NCBI GenBank assembly: GCA_022457065.1
Contig: JAJGBQ010000009.1
Coordinates: 434,001-498,000, forward strand
DNA length: 64,000 nucleotides
Reading direction: 5' to 3'
Origin: Curvularia sp. ZM96
Lineage: Eukaryota; Ascomycota; Dothideomycetes; Pleosporales; Pleosporaceae
In this document: positions 11,621-22,352 of the stretch, piece after piece
How positions within the stretch are numbered: the stretch's first letter is position 1
Layout of the letters: each line of letters begins with the position of its first letter
Notes under the pieces: generated by a model
Told to the model about the DNA's origin: nothing
The model's input: only the letters and a program-made list of their open reading frames with translations
The model's database searches: none
Position numbers and translations under genes: made by a program

Positions 11621-11672
11621 CCTGGCCTGTCGCATTTACATTTCATATTAAATCTACACACTATCTCCTGCC

Positions 11673-12156
11673 ATGAGCATTCTTCCCTCGTATTCGACTT
11701 CTCAAAGCCACCAAGGCCGGTTGCACGGAGATCCCTTTGCACCCAACAAAGAATATGGAAGATGTATCGGAACGAATTTTTGTGAGACTTGTGCTTCCAC
11801 CCAAGCGCCCTACAATCCTGAAGATGAGAGAGGTACGTCCTTTGCCAAATACGTTAGCTTGCACTAAGGAAAAGACAGAACAGCGAGCCAAAAACAACTC
11901 GGCCTCCAACGCTTTGCCAGTCCGCCTCGATTTCCACCCTGACTCTTCTCCTTGGTTGTTTCTTTTTTCTCATTTATGCATAAGCCTCTTCTGTATTTCT
12001 AATTTTCTTCGGAATTTCATGCTCTCTTGGGAAGCTTCTTGTTACTTTAACTGGTCATTTGTCTTAGCATGCATTGTGCTGGCAAGTCTTCTATTGCAGA
12101 AGAGTTACTTGCTCCCTTCCCTGTGGTGGACCCTATTTCCAGGGCAAACTACCTAG
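11673..12156 (+). CDS. Small membrane protein, hypothetical
   Basis: Two exons, 11673-11832 and 11879-12156, join to 145 residues; the 46 bp intron has GTACGT, a CACTAAG branch-like site and ACAG. The first half is polar with four cysteines (RCIGTNFCETC). The second half has two hydrophobic segments, about residues 80-100 (WLFLFSHLCISLFCI) and 115-130 (FVLACIVLASLLLQ), suggesting a two-pass membrane protein. A TATA box precedes the ATG. I do not recognise the family. The fit of the intron and the promoter are the main support for a real gene. Confidence 0.55.
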
Positions 12157-12500
12157 ATATTACCTGTATTCAACTAGTTAAGCATCTTTTGTTTCCGTAC
12201 CTCGAATAGATTCACTTCTTTTTCCCTGCAGTTCTTCGTTCACTAGTAGGTGGAGTTGCACTCACATGTGATGAACAAGAATGAAAACCTAGCAGGCTGT
12301 AAACAAGTAGCATCATTATCCCGACATGGTCCCTCCCAACAGCAGTCAACTTCTCTAAAATTGACGCGTCCAACGTACACATGATAGAAATGCTCTGGTC
12401 CGTTCAGGGATGGTGACCCTGCTAAGAACCCTGACGTGGACGTTGTTCTGTTCGTCACGCAATTGGAGACTTCATTACCGTGACTAGGCCACTTTCTTCT
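12157..12500. other. Gene-free stretch
   Basis: Nothing supported is seen between the small membrane-protein gene and the third X block. Confidence 0.35.
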
Positions 12501-12602
12501 TTCTGCCTCGTCTGCCTCGTCAAAGCTCGCTTCAGCCTGATCCTAATAAAGATACACAAACATATTGACATCGACCAGCATCTAGACCAGCAGGGATAAG
12601 TG
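12501..12602 (-). repeat. Block X, third copy (partial, inverted)
   Basis: This segment resembles block X on the minus strand: TTAGGATCAGGCTGAAGCGAG and a GACGAGGCAGACGAGGC run correspond to the AGGCTGAAAC and ACAAGGC parts of the other copies. Block Y is absent. The flanking open frame on the minus strand (12832-12455) shows residual similarity to the frame over copy 2 (TYPC, RLKRALTRQTRQ against RLKLALSWQTRR), so the repeat may once have been coding. Confidence 0.6.
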
Positions 12603-12889
12603 AGATTAGGGAAGGTGCCTACGGAAGAGAACGCTTGGGCCATATTCGTTCGCATAGAGAGACGAAGATCGTTGTGAAGACCCTTCGTAATCGAAAACTT
12701 TCTTATTCGCAGCGCCCTAGGATTGAGCATCTTTCTAGCCACTCTAGTTAGAGCGTCCATTTTCCATAACCAGCATGCCAAGGCCTTCCATGGAGGACAT
12801 AGCGGCGGCATCAATCCCAAGTCGCGTGGCAAGCGCCTGCTTCTACCTCAGCTAATGCTACGCTAACGACGCTCCACCAAATTTCGCTC

Positions 12890-13420
12890 AGGATACTTCG
12901 TAGGCTGAGTTTGTGTTCATGTTGTAGTCTAAAAGAGGTCAAACGACAGAGATCTGAAGTGCAGATGCTTCAGGCTTGTATAGAAGTATCTATTTATTGG
13001 TGTAGTAAGATGACGAACATTGTGGTGGGGGAGCGGATACATCACCAGTCTTCTGTATCAGGTTACGTATATTCAGCTGCAGTCCCGTAGCTAGCTAGTA
13101 AGTTTGTCAACTAACCAGTTAATAAATGAGATGGAAAGTAGCCTGGGTTCGTTTAGCTACGTAGTTCTGGGCCTCTCCAATCTTTACACTCTGCCGAATT
13201 AGTTGCAAGCCTGATATTTTACCATCCCACCAACTAGGCCTTGTCGCCACTAATATTGCCGTGACTCTTACTGACTTGCAGCATGATCAAGTCCGTGCAA
13301 ATACTGATTGCCGCCCAGATGGCCGCAGTGACTATAGTGAGCGCTCGACCAAGGCAATATTGTGCCACGGCCACAATGACGAGCAGAGCTGCAATTCTGG
13401 TTGTACTGGTAGACTTCTTA
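12890..13420 (-). repeat. Segmental duplicate of SUR7 downstream region (copy 1, inverted)
   Basis: On the minus strand this DNA matches the region downstream of the SUR7-like gene (21713-22200) and its other copy (17624-18200). Landmarks are CAATAAATAGATACTT, ACTACAACATGAACACAAAC, GGAGAGGCCCAGA and GCATGATCCAATCTG-like sequence. It lacks the SUR7 exon that the copy at 17624-18625 retains. All three copies include a hydrophobic open stretch (ALLVIVAVA...), possibly the end of a second gene. Confidence 0.75.
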
Positions 13421-13539
13421 ACGGCCTGCAGGCATCTGACAAGCGTGGTTCTTCTAGCGGAGAAGTTCAGAGGTGTTGACGAGAGCTACGGTGATATGGA
13501 AGTCAGCAGCTTACATCCTGGCATATCAGCCTTGTGGCA

Positions 13540-13592
13540 TTCCACTAGTTGAGAATTCCACAAGCATGGAATTCCACATGTTTGGATTTCCA
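13540..13592. repeat. Cluster of GGAATTCC-type palindromes
   Basis: Several copies of TGGAATTCCA and near variants (GAGAATTCCACAAG, TGGAATTCCACATG, TGGATTTCCAGG) are packed in about 50 bp. A comparable cluster lies at 17333-17396 and a single copy at 17611-17620, directly at the border of a SUR7 duplicate. Confidence 0.6.
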
Positions 13593-13649
13593 GGTGATGT
13601 ACTAAATATATGGATGAATGGTTACATATACGCTCCAAACTTTCACACT

Positions 13650-13770
13650 TTTCCCTTCCTCCTGCATCTCTATGCCCGTCCCCAACGCACTTGATGTAGG
13701 GTCTTGCGATGCACAGGCTGTTGAGGCTGCGGTCATATTTATCGCTTTTGCAGAAGCAGTTCACAGCCAT
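13650..13770 (+). repeat. Dispersed repeat fragment (pair with 6420-6535)
   Basis: Diverged same-orientation partner of 6420-6535. It lies within a 141-residue minus-strand open frame that has no recognised domain. Confidence 0.6.
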
Positions 13771-13909
13771 GCATTTGTGGAGGCCTTCTTCGAGTTTATG
13801 CTTTAGATCCTGCGCTGAACGGACGCTACATTTAACTAACGCTGCAATAGAAAAGTACGCGGTAGTTCGACCATAGATCGTTGATGTGCTAGCGGCGACA
13901 CTTTGTGTC

Positions 13910-14125
13910 ACAACTGACGCGTCAGCCTACGCAACCATTTTGTGCTAAATTTCTTTGTTGGGCATATTGAACAATATTCTACGTTTGAAAGTCGTGGATA
14001 CCTGTCTCAGTATACCAGATGATGCCCTGTGGCAGCGATTCAAAAATTTCCCTGTTCTCAGAGAGATTGGCAAAATTTGCGATGATATTCTAGCGTAATG
14101 AGGCTAGCTTTGCCACGTCAATAGC
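13910..14125 (+). repeat. Dispersed repeat fragment (pair with 50940-51180)
   Basis: The segment matches the inner left part of the TA element at 50.8-53.3 kb in the same orientation: TCAGCCTACGCAACCATTTTG against TCAGCCTACGCAACTATTTTG, ATGCCCTGTGGCAG against ATGCTCTGTGGTGG, and GGCAAAATTTGCGATGA against GGCAAAATCTGCGATGA. This shows that the element carries sequence repeated elsewhere. Confidence 0.7.
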
Positions 14126-14663
14126 GGATTGTGATGTTGCTGGTCGTGCAAGAGCCCCTTCCAAGACAAAATGAGGCAGAAGAGAAACAGTAGCGTCAAG
14201 GCCTCTGTACTGACATCTTTTATGCTCCCTTCGCCTCGATATCTCGGGGAAGTCTAAGCCAACATGTGCACCCGATGGTAAGCATCGCATGGACCGAACA
14301 TAGTGGCTGATACTACAAGGCGAGCTTAGCGTTCGACAATCCAATGCCACCACGTACTGACTCCTGTGCGGTGAACGATCAACCAAATATGGCCCGCATC
14401 ATGATTGCTACTCTTTTGGGTCCATTGCCGAAATTGCGGCAACTCGTATCACGCATCTTGATACACAGCTGAAGGCATCCGCATAAAGAACTCGCTCGTT
14501 TGTCAGATATGATTCGTGCCACAACTTGATCCTTCAATATCGCAATCGATTCAGCCTAACAATGTGGCGGAGTCGCTTCACTTTCAGGATGAGCGCCGGA
14601 AGAGGACACTACATAGGGAAATCCAGTCCGAGGATATTACTGGGTCTTGTGCAGCAAGACACA

Positions 14664-14670
14664 TATATAA
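14664..14670 (+). promoter_or_regulatory. TATA box of the 14.7 kb gene
   Basis: TATATAA lies 73-79 bp upstream of the ATG at 14743 and is followed by a pyrimidine-rich leader. Confidence 0.5.
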
Positions 14671-14742
14671 ACTCCTCTCTGCACTCCTCTGTCAGATCAG
14701 AAACAACTACAAACTCACTTTTCACTTCTTTGCACAACCAAC

Positions 14743-15295
14743 ATGACGCCTTCTTCCTTAGCAAACATTCCCCGTATCTTTCATGATATCCATGACTATG
14801 GAGGGGAAACCCTCGGGGACCAGAACGAGCCAATGAAATGCAGCATTTCGCAAGAATGGTTGCTGGTCTTGTGCTTTTGTGGGCTGCATTTGGCCCACCA
14901 CATTTTTTTTTACGTATGGAGAGAGGATAAAGAATCAGTAGTCGACAGCAGCGGACTGTAAGTTTTACTGAGCCACTTGTTCTATGAAGCTGACCAATTG
15001 CAGCAGATGGCCCTTTGCAAAATGCATATCTCCTATAGTTTCGTCTCTTAACACCTCATTCCCACCACTTGTTCTATTCTTGCTCAAAAAAGCGTCTCAA
15101 TACTGCTTATTGATCGCAGTGTTGAAGTTACACGGTGGGTGTCAGGGAGAGGAGAGTTTTTGGATGGTTCAACAGATCTTCAAAGTGGAGGGATTCTACA
15201 ACATTGCATCCATACTAGTGCAAACAGCGAAAAAATCTATTCGATGGAAGGAGACAAATGATTGGAAGACCACTCAGGTTCACGTCAAAAAGTGA
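14743..15295 (+). CDS. Small protein with one membrane segment, hypothetical
   Basis: Exons 14743-14957 and 15004-15295 join to 168 residues. The 46 bp intron has GTAAGT, a GCTGACC branch site and GCAG. The N-terminus is acidic and polar (FHDIHDYGGETLGDQNEP), then a hydrophobic segment WLLVLCFCGLHLAHHIFFYV (about residues 39-58), then a second moderately hydrophobic stretch (PPLVLFLLKKASQYCLLIAV). The C-terminus is basic. The sequence looks like a conserved fungal small protein, but I cannot name the family. A TATA box lies upstream. Confidence 0.55.
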
Positions 15296-16015
15296 TGATC
15301 CTGGCGGGATGAGGATCACGTGACTGGAATCCTGCCAAGAAAAGGCCTCCGGGAAGCCAGTGGGTGAGAGGAGGCCATGGTCCTACCAACCCCCCCTTGG
15401 CTGGGGGACATGAGCGAAAAGGGCTAGAAGCAATAGGTAAAAGGGATGCGCGGATGTTATTATTACACTCAAGAGACTATAGTCGGTGGGATATTTAAGG
15501 CGGCTCCGAGTTTGAGGTGTTCGTTGTTTCGTTGTCTGCATCGTTCTATCTGCTAAAATCAAGGCTATCGGGCAGTGGCCAGTCAACGAGCTGGCAGTAT
15601 TGCTGCCAGACTTTCCCTGCTTCCAACAACTACTTGGGATGTCGCAAAGTCTCACGTTGTCTTCATAATATACAACTATTGCTCTGTGTACGGTCTTCGC
15701 TTCTATGAACAACATGATCTAGCTATCTGGCTAACTAACCCGACCCTGTGATGGGTGAACACTTGCTTAGCTTCAAGCAAAAATACCTGCACGCAAGGCA
15801 GTACCGTGTAATTATGTTTTTGAAACCCCAAGAAGTAGCGGAACCCCTAGACGGACCACCAAACAAACTGCCTTTTGAAGTAAGGATGAATGTAGCAGCG
15901 AGCAATAAGGGAGGTGCAAGATTAGTTCATGCCGATACAAACAACGAAACACCTCCTTGGCATAATTGGCCGATTCCCGTCCTGAGCACGTGATAGGTCG
16001 CCTTCATCCGCCTAA
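15296..16015. other. Gene-free stretch
   Basis: No supported gene. An 80-residue plus-strand frame (ATG at 15751 to 15993) has no domain or promoter signs and is left out. Confidence 0.35.
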
Positions 16016-16549
16016 CTACTTGTAGCGCATTCTTTTGCGGTCAGGCATAGTTGTATCATCTATCGAGTCTGAACGTTGCCTCTTCCTGCACATGGCATGT
16101 TCTCTATTGACTGTATTCCCTGCATGTCTTGATTGATGAATCTGACTATGCTGTGGTGGCTGCGCAAGTTTGTCCAGTGTCACAATGTATCGTTCAAGTC
16201 GAGAGATTTCATCTTCCAGCTTAGTGAACCTTTCCATAGCGTATACCTGCTGCTGAACGAGCGCTCTTTGGGCCTCTTGCAATCTCTTTTCTGTACATGT
16301 ATATTGTAAGTTCGATTCTCTCATAGGCTCTGCTCGCCACCCATAACCTAAGCCTTCAAGGTATGCTTGCCGTGCATTATCTTGCTTCTTCAGCGAAGTT
16401 TCCTCGAAAGCAATATCTTCTTTTTGGATAACATCTTTACAGTCACCGTAATACCAACATGTGGTTTCCCCATCATTAAAGTGTTCATTCCTGCTCGAGA
16501 CATATGCCATAGATATGTCAGAGATCGAAGGGGAGGGCAGACTGGTCAT
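16016..16549 (-). CDS. Hypothetical coiled-coil protein with C-terminal basic signal
   Basis: The ATG at 16549 gives 177 residues; a longer frame exists only with a GTG start. The centre, about residues 85-125, is heptad-like and charged (EKRLQEAQRALVQQQ, then FTKLEDEISRLERYIVTLDK) and should form a coiled coil. The C-terminus carries two basic clusters, CRKRQRSDS and DRKRMRYK, of bipartite nuclear-signal type. No family was recognised. A nuclear coiled-coil adaptor is possible; this is inference only. Confidence 0.5.
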   Translation of the reverse strand: MTSLPSPSISDISMAYVSSRNEHFNDGETTCWYYGDCKDVIQKEDIAFEETSLKKQDNARQAYLEGLGYGWRAEPMRESNLQYTCTEKRLQEAQRALVQQQVYAMERFTKLEDEISRLERYIVTLDKLAQPPQHSQIHQSRHAGNTVNREHAMCRKRQRSDSIDDTTMPDRKRMRYK

Positions 16550-16810
16550 CCTCTGCACAAGTGTAACTTAACAAGGTAGTGTCTTCTAGGTGATTCGCAG
16601 CTTTTTGGGCTCTTGCATCGTGTAAGCATATTACTTCGTGTTATGTAAGGGAGAAGTGGACCAATCAACGTTGACTATAGCTGATTTGATGGGCAACTGA
16701 TAGCCTGTGCCGGGTACTACTGATGGCATTTGACCCATATTCAGCACCGTCATCATGGGTAGGCTCTAGAGATGAACACAGCCAGAAGGCTTCTTTTTAC
16801 TTGATGTTAG

Positions 16811-17010
16811 TACTGTTATTAGCGATTGCAGCTTCACCCTTTCCGACAGCATTTTAAAAGCGCAGTCATCAGAAAATCGTGGATTGACCAATCACATCAG
16901 TTATTCTGCAGCTGATGATCTGCACTAAGCCACATACAAAACGTGGGGCTGTTCAAGTGTGCTGCGCAGCTGCGCGTAGGGTGAAGACGCAATTCCTAAT
17001 AACATCAACA
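16811..17010 (+). repeat. Dispersed repeat fragment (pair with 6848-7045)
   Basis: Same-orientation partner of 6848-7045, with the shared landmarks ATTGCAGCTTCACC, AAATCGTGGATTGACCAAT and CAAGTGTGCTGCGCAGC. Confidence 0.7.
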
Positions 17011-17332
17011 AAGTTGTAGAAACAAATGGCCCTCATTCCATAATACTCTCTGTTCATGCTACTAATCGGTAGAGCTATATATATGTATATTACGGGATTA
17101 TGACTGGTACATAAGTAACTATGCAAAAATGAAAGTGAATATATGACAAGCTGAGTAGATTTGATGTAGATTCACGCGGTGCTGTAATTTGGTACATTAG
17201 CCCCTTCTTTGTCCAATGCTAAGTTTGAAGAGGTTAAGATGCTAGGGGTTGAGTATTCAAGCTACAAAGAGATCGAAATTAACGCCCTATGCTCGCCGAA
17301 TCTTGTATAGCCATGTCCGTAAGCATTAGCAG

Positions 17333-17396
17333 GTGGAATTCCAGAACTGAGGAATTCCATGCCCGCGGAATTCCTGACTTGTGGAATTCCAGTCAG
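17333..17396. repeat. Cluster of GGAATTCC-type palindromes
   Basis: Four GGAATTCC octamers or near variants occur in 64 bp (GTGGAATTCCAGAA, AGGAATTCCATGC, CGGAATTCCTGAC, GTGGAATTCCAGTC). Each is its own inverted repeat. The spacing is 15-20 bp. Confidence 0.65.
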
Positions 17397-17623
17397 TGTA
17401 AGCTAACACCCACATCATAGCTCTCGTCAGGCAACGGGTGTCTAGAAGTCTTAGTCATCACAGCATGCAGTAGGCCAGAGACGTGAGGGCCGCTCGCTCA
17501 TGCCAGGCCATCAGTTTATATGGAGTGGCAAGACGGGGCTCACAGAGAATTTACCTTCGCCAAAAAACTCAATAGGGACTAAAATTTACTCCAAATATGT
17601 TAATCCAGGCTTGTGGAATTCCA

Positions 17624-18625
17624 TCAATTACAGCCTTGCTCGTCATCGTGGCGGTAGCACGATATCGCCTTGATCGAGCGCTCGCTACAGCCATTGCGGC
17701 CATCTGAGCAGCAGTAAGTATTTACACAGATTGGATCATGCTGCAAGGCGGCAAGTGTCATGGTAATTTTAGTGGCAACAAGGCCTGATTAGTAGTATGG
17801 AGGTGGTAAAATATCAGGCATGCAACTGGGCAGAGTGCAAAGGTGGAGAGGCCCAGACCTACGTGGGTGGCCAAACGAACCCAGCCGTCTTTCCACTTCC
17901 TGGTGCTGAACTTCGAATTTCATTATTGATTAAGCACTGGCTACAAGGCTGAGACTGAATGTTTGTAACCTAAAATAGGAGGCTGATGCATCGGCTCCTC
18001 CACCACAAATACCTGGCTGCAGCTTTCATTACTAAGTTGTTTAGCGATGTCCGTCAGGAACATAGCAAGACGCATTGACATGAATCTACTACTGATAATG
18101 CATCCTCACTCCGTCAATAAATAGATGCTTTCATATACGCCCACAGCCTGTGAACGTAAAATCTCCAATCTTTAACCTTTTTTAGACCACAACATGAACG
18201 CAAACTCAGCTTAGATAGTATCCTGGACGACATTTGGTTAACTCATCAATGTTTCCGTCTAATAACTGCTTAATTCATGGTACTTGGCACGCGCTGTTGA
18301 CATCCGCTCACGTTTAGATGTAACGCCTAGACTTGAACAGAGCGCATCACACCATCAACGCCGCAGGACCAGTGCTGAGGCAAGGAACTATTTGCCAGAG
18401 CAGATGCAAATACTCCAGGACCAGAAGACGCTCGATGCGATGCACCAGGCGACACTAAACCAAGGAATAGAAAACAAGGAAACACCCGACGATCCCTTGA
18501 TAATGGATGGGCGCAAGACCGACTCCAAGATACCCTTCAGGATGATGTAGGTGATCGTCGCTATTACTGCTGTCGTAATGGCAATCATAGTTTGTGCCTG
18601 ATTAAATGTGTCAGTAAACGAATGG
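17624..18625 (+). pseudogene. Duplicate of SUR7 3' end plus downstream DNA (copy 2)
   Basis: This block repeats 21713-22570. Its right part, read on the minus strand (18588-18388), encodes a diverged version of SUR7 exon 2 (AITTAVIATITYIILKG against AIATAVVATITYITLKG). The similarity runs through the acceptor AG|GCACAAACT and about 25 bp into the intron and then stops near 18625, so exon 1 was never copied or has been lost. The block begins exactly at a TGGAATTCCA palindrome. It is a non-functional fragment. Confidence 0.8.
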
Positions 18626-18716
18626 CTGCATCTTAGAAAGATGTTTATAAATATGGATTGTAGTTAATATACAAACAGCTAGTCCTTGCTTTAGCTACGT
18701 GCTCTCCCATAGCTAT

Positions 18717-21170
18717 TTATATAGTTATAGTATTAGTTTTTCGGTATGATTCATTGAGGTTTAAGGGCGTCACCAAGGTGTACTCATCAAGGACAGCCAA
18801 GCCTTCTGTCTTTTCCACCATGTCTTTGACTTCGTGCAACTGCATATTCTCAATGCCCTCGATTTGAGCTTGATGTGCGGCGACACTGATTAACAAACCC
18901 GTACAACAAAGTACGCCGTCACTGATGTGTTCAGAGATCTGCACCACATTGAGTCCTTTGGAATCAGGCTTAAGCCCCTTGATGTGCCAGCGCTCAGACG
19001 GAATTTTGATTTTGCCGACCAAGTAAAAAGAATCCAAAGAAGTATCTCGTTTGACGATGCGCAATCCATTTTTGTTCGTCTGAAAAGGCACTTCTTGGAA
19101 CGTGCCTTTGAATGTTAAACAAGCTTCCTCCTCTCCGAATGATACATCGAACACAACAAGCTTTTCTCCTAGTTGTGAGCTCGGAAGCTTCGCATGCTGC
19201 AATGCCTGGTGTCTGTGGGTAATGACCAACAGCTCCACACCTTCCGCATCTGGCTCGTCATGTTCAACGCACAACGTTATTGGCGAGTATAACGTCTGCT
19301 CCGATAACTTCAACCGCTGCTCCATGCCTGTTAAAACGTGGCTGTATCTAGGTAGTGTTAGAAGGAACCCGGTTCGTTTGTTTTCTTTGGCCTACCGAGC
19401 GTTTTTCTCATAAAGCCTAATGGCCTTGCCTGGAAATTGTTCCTGCAAAAGTTGTTGACATTGTTCTGAGCGAGCTCCTCCGCCACATAAAACGATATCC
19501 TTTATCTCCGCGACATCTGGTAGTTTAGCAAGGTCCTTAAAATGCGCTTCCGCTTCGCCCCAAAAACCTTTCCAATGCTCCATGTACTTTTTCTGGATGT
19601 CAACATCGAACACCTTGTAATTCCTACTCGTGTTGCCTTCTTTTACAAATCGGCTCCATCCGCGCACAGCCACCAACGCGTCGCCTTGAGTCGACTTGGT
19701 TTCTTTCGCAAGCCAATCAGCAGTGAGGCGGTCTGGCGTGTCAACTCCTAAATCGATTCCAGACTCGTGTACGACTTTGATCATTTCAGGCGACTTCTTC
19801 TCGACGATACTTGCATCTGTCGTGCTGCCGCCGATATCCAGGACTAGATACCGACCATCTTCAAGACCACTGATTGCGTAGAATGATGCCACTGGTTCTG
19901 GTAGCGCGACCATGCGTAAACGACCGGTAGTGCTCACCGGGCAGGCAGCAGAGTAGATGGCGGTAAGCAAAGCTCCCTTCTCTAGCTCATTGAAGGAGCA
20001 TGGGTACGCCACCCCAATGGTAATATCATAACGTTCGTAAAGGACGTCGCGAGATGAACAGTCGAGATGCTTGAGTAGTCCCTCCAGATATGTATTGAAT
20101 GCATTGCTCATGCTATCGCCGAACACTTGGCGTCCATAATATGGGAGGTCATCGTCGGTGTAGGACGGGAAAACCTCTCTCAGAACGTCTAAAGTGCGCG
20201 GGTCTGGCTTGATCAATGCTTTCAAGGGACAGATGAGGTTGCCGCGCACGCCTGTCATAAGTTCAAACACTGGCAATTGTTGTCCTTCTGGGAACATGAC
20301 AGCAGAGTCATATGTCTCATGGAACTCAAAGTCTCTCCCTTCTCTTCTCATGGTGATCCGAACCCATGTCGTCCCAACATCAATGACGATTTGGAGCGTG
20401 GAAAGAGTTGTCGCTAAACCCTTATTGCTGGGATTTTCGTTCCCAGTGCTGGACGATATGAACAGAGAACCGCATGCACATTTGGCTGCTTTTTCAGTGC
20501 CGGAATTCAAGTCCACCACGTAAACTGATCCTTGCTTTTCCCGTAGGGTGGCATTGGACCGTTCCAGGCCCTCTCTGACATGGTTGTCCTGGGTACTTCT
20601 CGAGCAATCGATACAGAATGTATAGCCTTCGTCAGGCTCGAGAGATTCGTTGCAGCCACATGCACATAGCATCCAGTCATCGCAGTGCGAACTAGCCTTT
20701 TCGTAGTCGTCATCGGTACTGAGACGGTAGGAGTCTTTGTCGTCCGCTGGTAAAGCTGTGTTGCGTATGAGGCGGTAATACATAACTTTGTCGTGTTCAT
20801 AGCTTTTCCGCCCGTTGAAGTCCTGCCACCGAAGTATGTTCGTTTTGTTTGCAAGCGTGTCAGACGACACTGTAGTGGTTTCATTGGTCAGCACCCATTC
20901 CCAATGTCCAAGCTTGCTGGTGGAAAATGTCTGCTTATCAAACCATCGCAATCCAACCTCGAAGGCGCCGTCACACTCTGTGATATTTATAATTCGCCCC
21001 GGTACATGGTCGATATTCTCGAATCGTACCCAGTATACATCGCCGATACTCGCGGCCTCGTCCTCCCTCAAGCGAAAGGACTCTCTAGATGTGGATTGCG
21101 CCCTCTTTTGCCTTTTTGTTCGCCCTTTTGTTTGCCCACTACCTGCTCCGCGGCTTCGACGTTTCGTCAT
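18717..21170 (-). CDS. HSPA12-like Hsp70-family ATPase with extra N-terminal region
   Basis: Exon 1 (19396-21170) and exon 2 (18717-19347) join over a 48 bp intron (GTAGGC, TTCTAACAC branch, CTAG) to 801 residues. The Hsp70-type ATPase motifs are visible: IVIDVGTTWVRI (about 261-272), ALPEPVASFYA (422-432), LVLDIGGSTTDASIV (442-456) and IVLCGGGARS (about 565). The C-terminal part, about 600-800, replaces the classical substrate domain, as is usual in fungal HSPA12-like proteins. Unusual is the N-terminal 250 residues: a basic tail, a chromatin-reader-like segment (DVYWVRFENIDHVPGRI, then GLRWFDKQTF) and cysteine groups (CACGCNESL, FCIDC, CACG) that could bind zinc. Its biochemical partner is unknown. 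Confidence 0.8.
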
Positions 21171-21712
21171 CAGTGGCAGTAGGCAAGTGGTGATGCTGGA
21201 GCCTTCGGGCTATTTCGCAGCCGTCGCGTTTCCTCGTCAAAGAGAATCTGCGTCGCGTCGGGAAAGGAGGTCAACGTGGTACGCTTGACGCGAGTCTTCA
21301 AACGGATGGCAGTGGATGGTTGGATAGGTCAATCTTGAGCGAAGTGTCGCGAGCGGTCGTTTTGTTGGACACGCGTATGTTTCCGAGAAACGAGGAATCT
21401 GCAGCGACAGTCGCTCGAGGATGGACGAAGGTGCATATTACGTACGAATTTCGGCCAATCGGAAGCTCAACCCGCAAGAGGTGCATGCTGCAGGTACCCT
21501 CGTTAGAAAAAAGGAGACAGGGCCCGTGCTCAATGCGACACCAAAGTCCGTAGACCAAGTTTACAGCGATACATATAAGTCAACCAAAACATGATGGATC
21601 TGAGTGTCTTTGGAGAGAGAAACTCCCTCGTCTACGTAATCAGGGATATGAGGACAGTAAGCTGCTGACATCCGTATTACTACAGCTCTCTTCAGCGCCT
21701 TCCACAAAGTCC
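21171..21712. other. Hsp70-like gene promoter region
   Basis: No coding frame is supported. Overlapping frames on both strands around 21300-21560 have no domains. The first 200 bp should hold the promoter of the Hsp70-like gene. Confidence 0.35.
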
Positions 21713-22352
21713 ATCAATTATAGCCTTGCTCATCATCGTGGCGGTAGCACGATATCGCCTTGATCGAGCGCTCGCTACAGCCACTGTGGCCATCTGAGCA
21801 GCAGTAAGTATTTACACAGATTGGATCATGCTGCAAGGCGGCAAGTGTCAGGGCAATGTTAGGGTCGACGGGAATTGACTAGTAGAATGGAGGCGGTCAA
21901 ATATCAGGCATGCAAGTAGGCAGAGTGTAAAGGGTGGAGAGGCCCAGAGCTACGTGACCAAACGAACCTGACCTCCTTTTCATCTCTTAACGTTGAAATT
22001 GGAATTTCATTCATTGTTTGACTACTGGCTACAAGGCTGACACTGAATACATAGTAAGATGCATTGACGTGACTCCGCTACAAGCACTTTTATAATGCAT
22101 CCTCATTACATCAATATATAGATCCTTGTATGTATGCCTGCAGCCTGTGAATATAAGATCTCTCACCTTTAACCTTTTGTAGACCTTAACGTGAACACAA
22201 GCTCAAGCTACATGGTATTTTGCGCGGCATTTGATCAACCTATTGAGACTCTTCCGTCCAGGAACTGCTCAATAAAACGCCCAGGCTTGAACAAAGCGCA
22301 TCGCACCATCAACGCGCAGAACCCTTGCAGGGGCAAGGATTTATTTACCGGA
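21713..22352 (+). repeat. Region downstream of SUR7 (source or copy 3 of the segmental repeat)
   Basis: This DNA continues directly into the intact SUR7 exon 2 and is repeated at 17624-18400 and, inverted, at 12890-13420. Shared landmarks are GGCGGTAGCACGATATCGCC, GATTGGATCATGCTGCAAGG and AATATCAGGCATGCAA. Because only this copy adjoins a full SUR7 gene, it is probably the source. Confidence 0.75.

Noticed and set aside
13486..13911. 141-residue minus-strand frame
   Set aside because: It covers two unrelated repeat fragments and the GGAATTCC cluster; no recognised domain.
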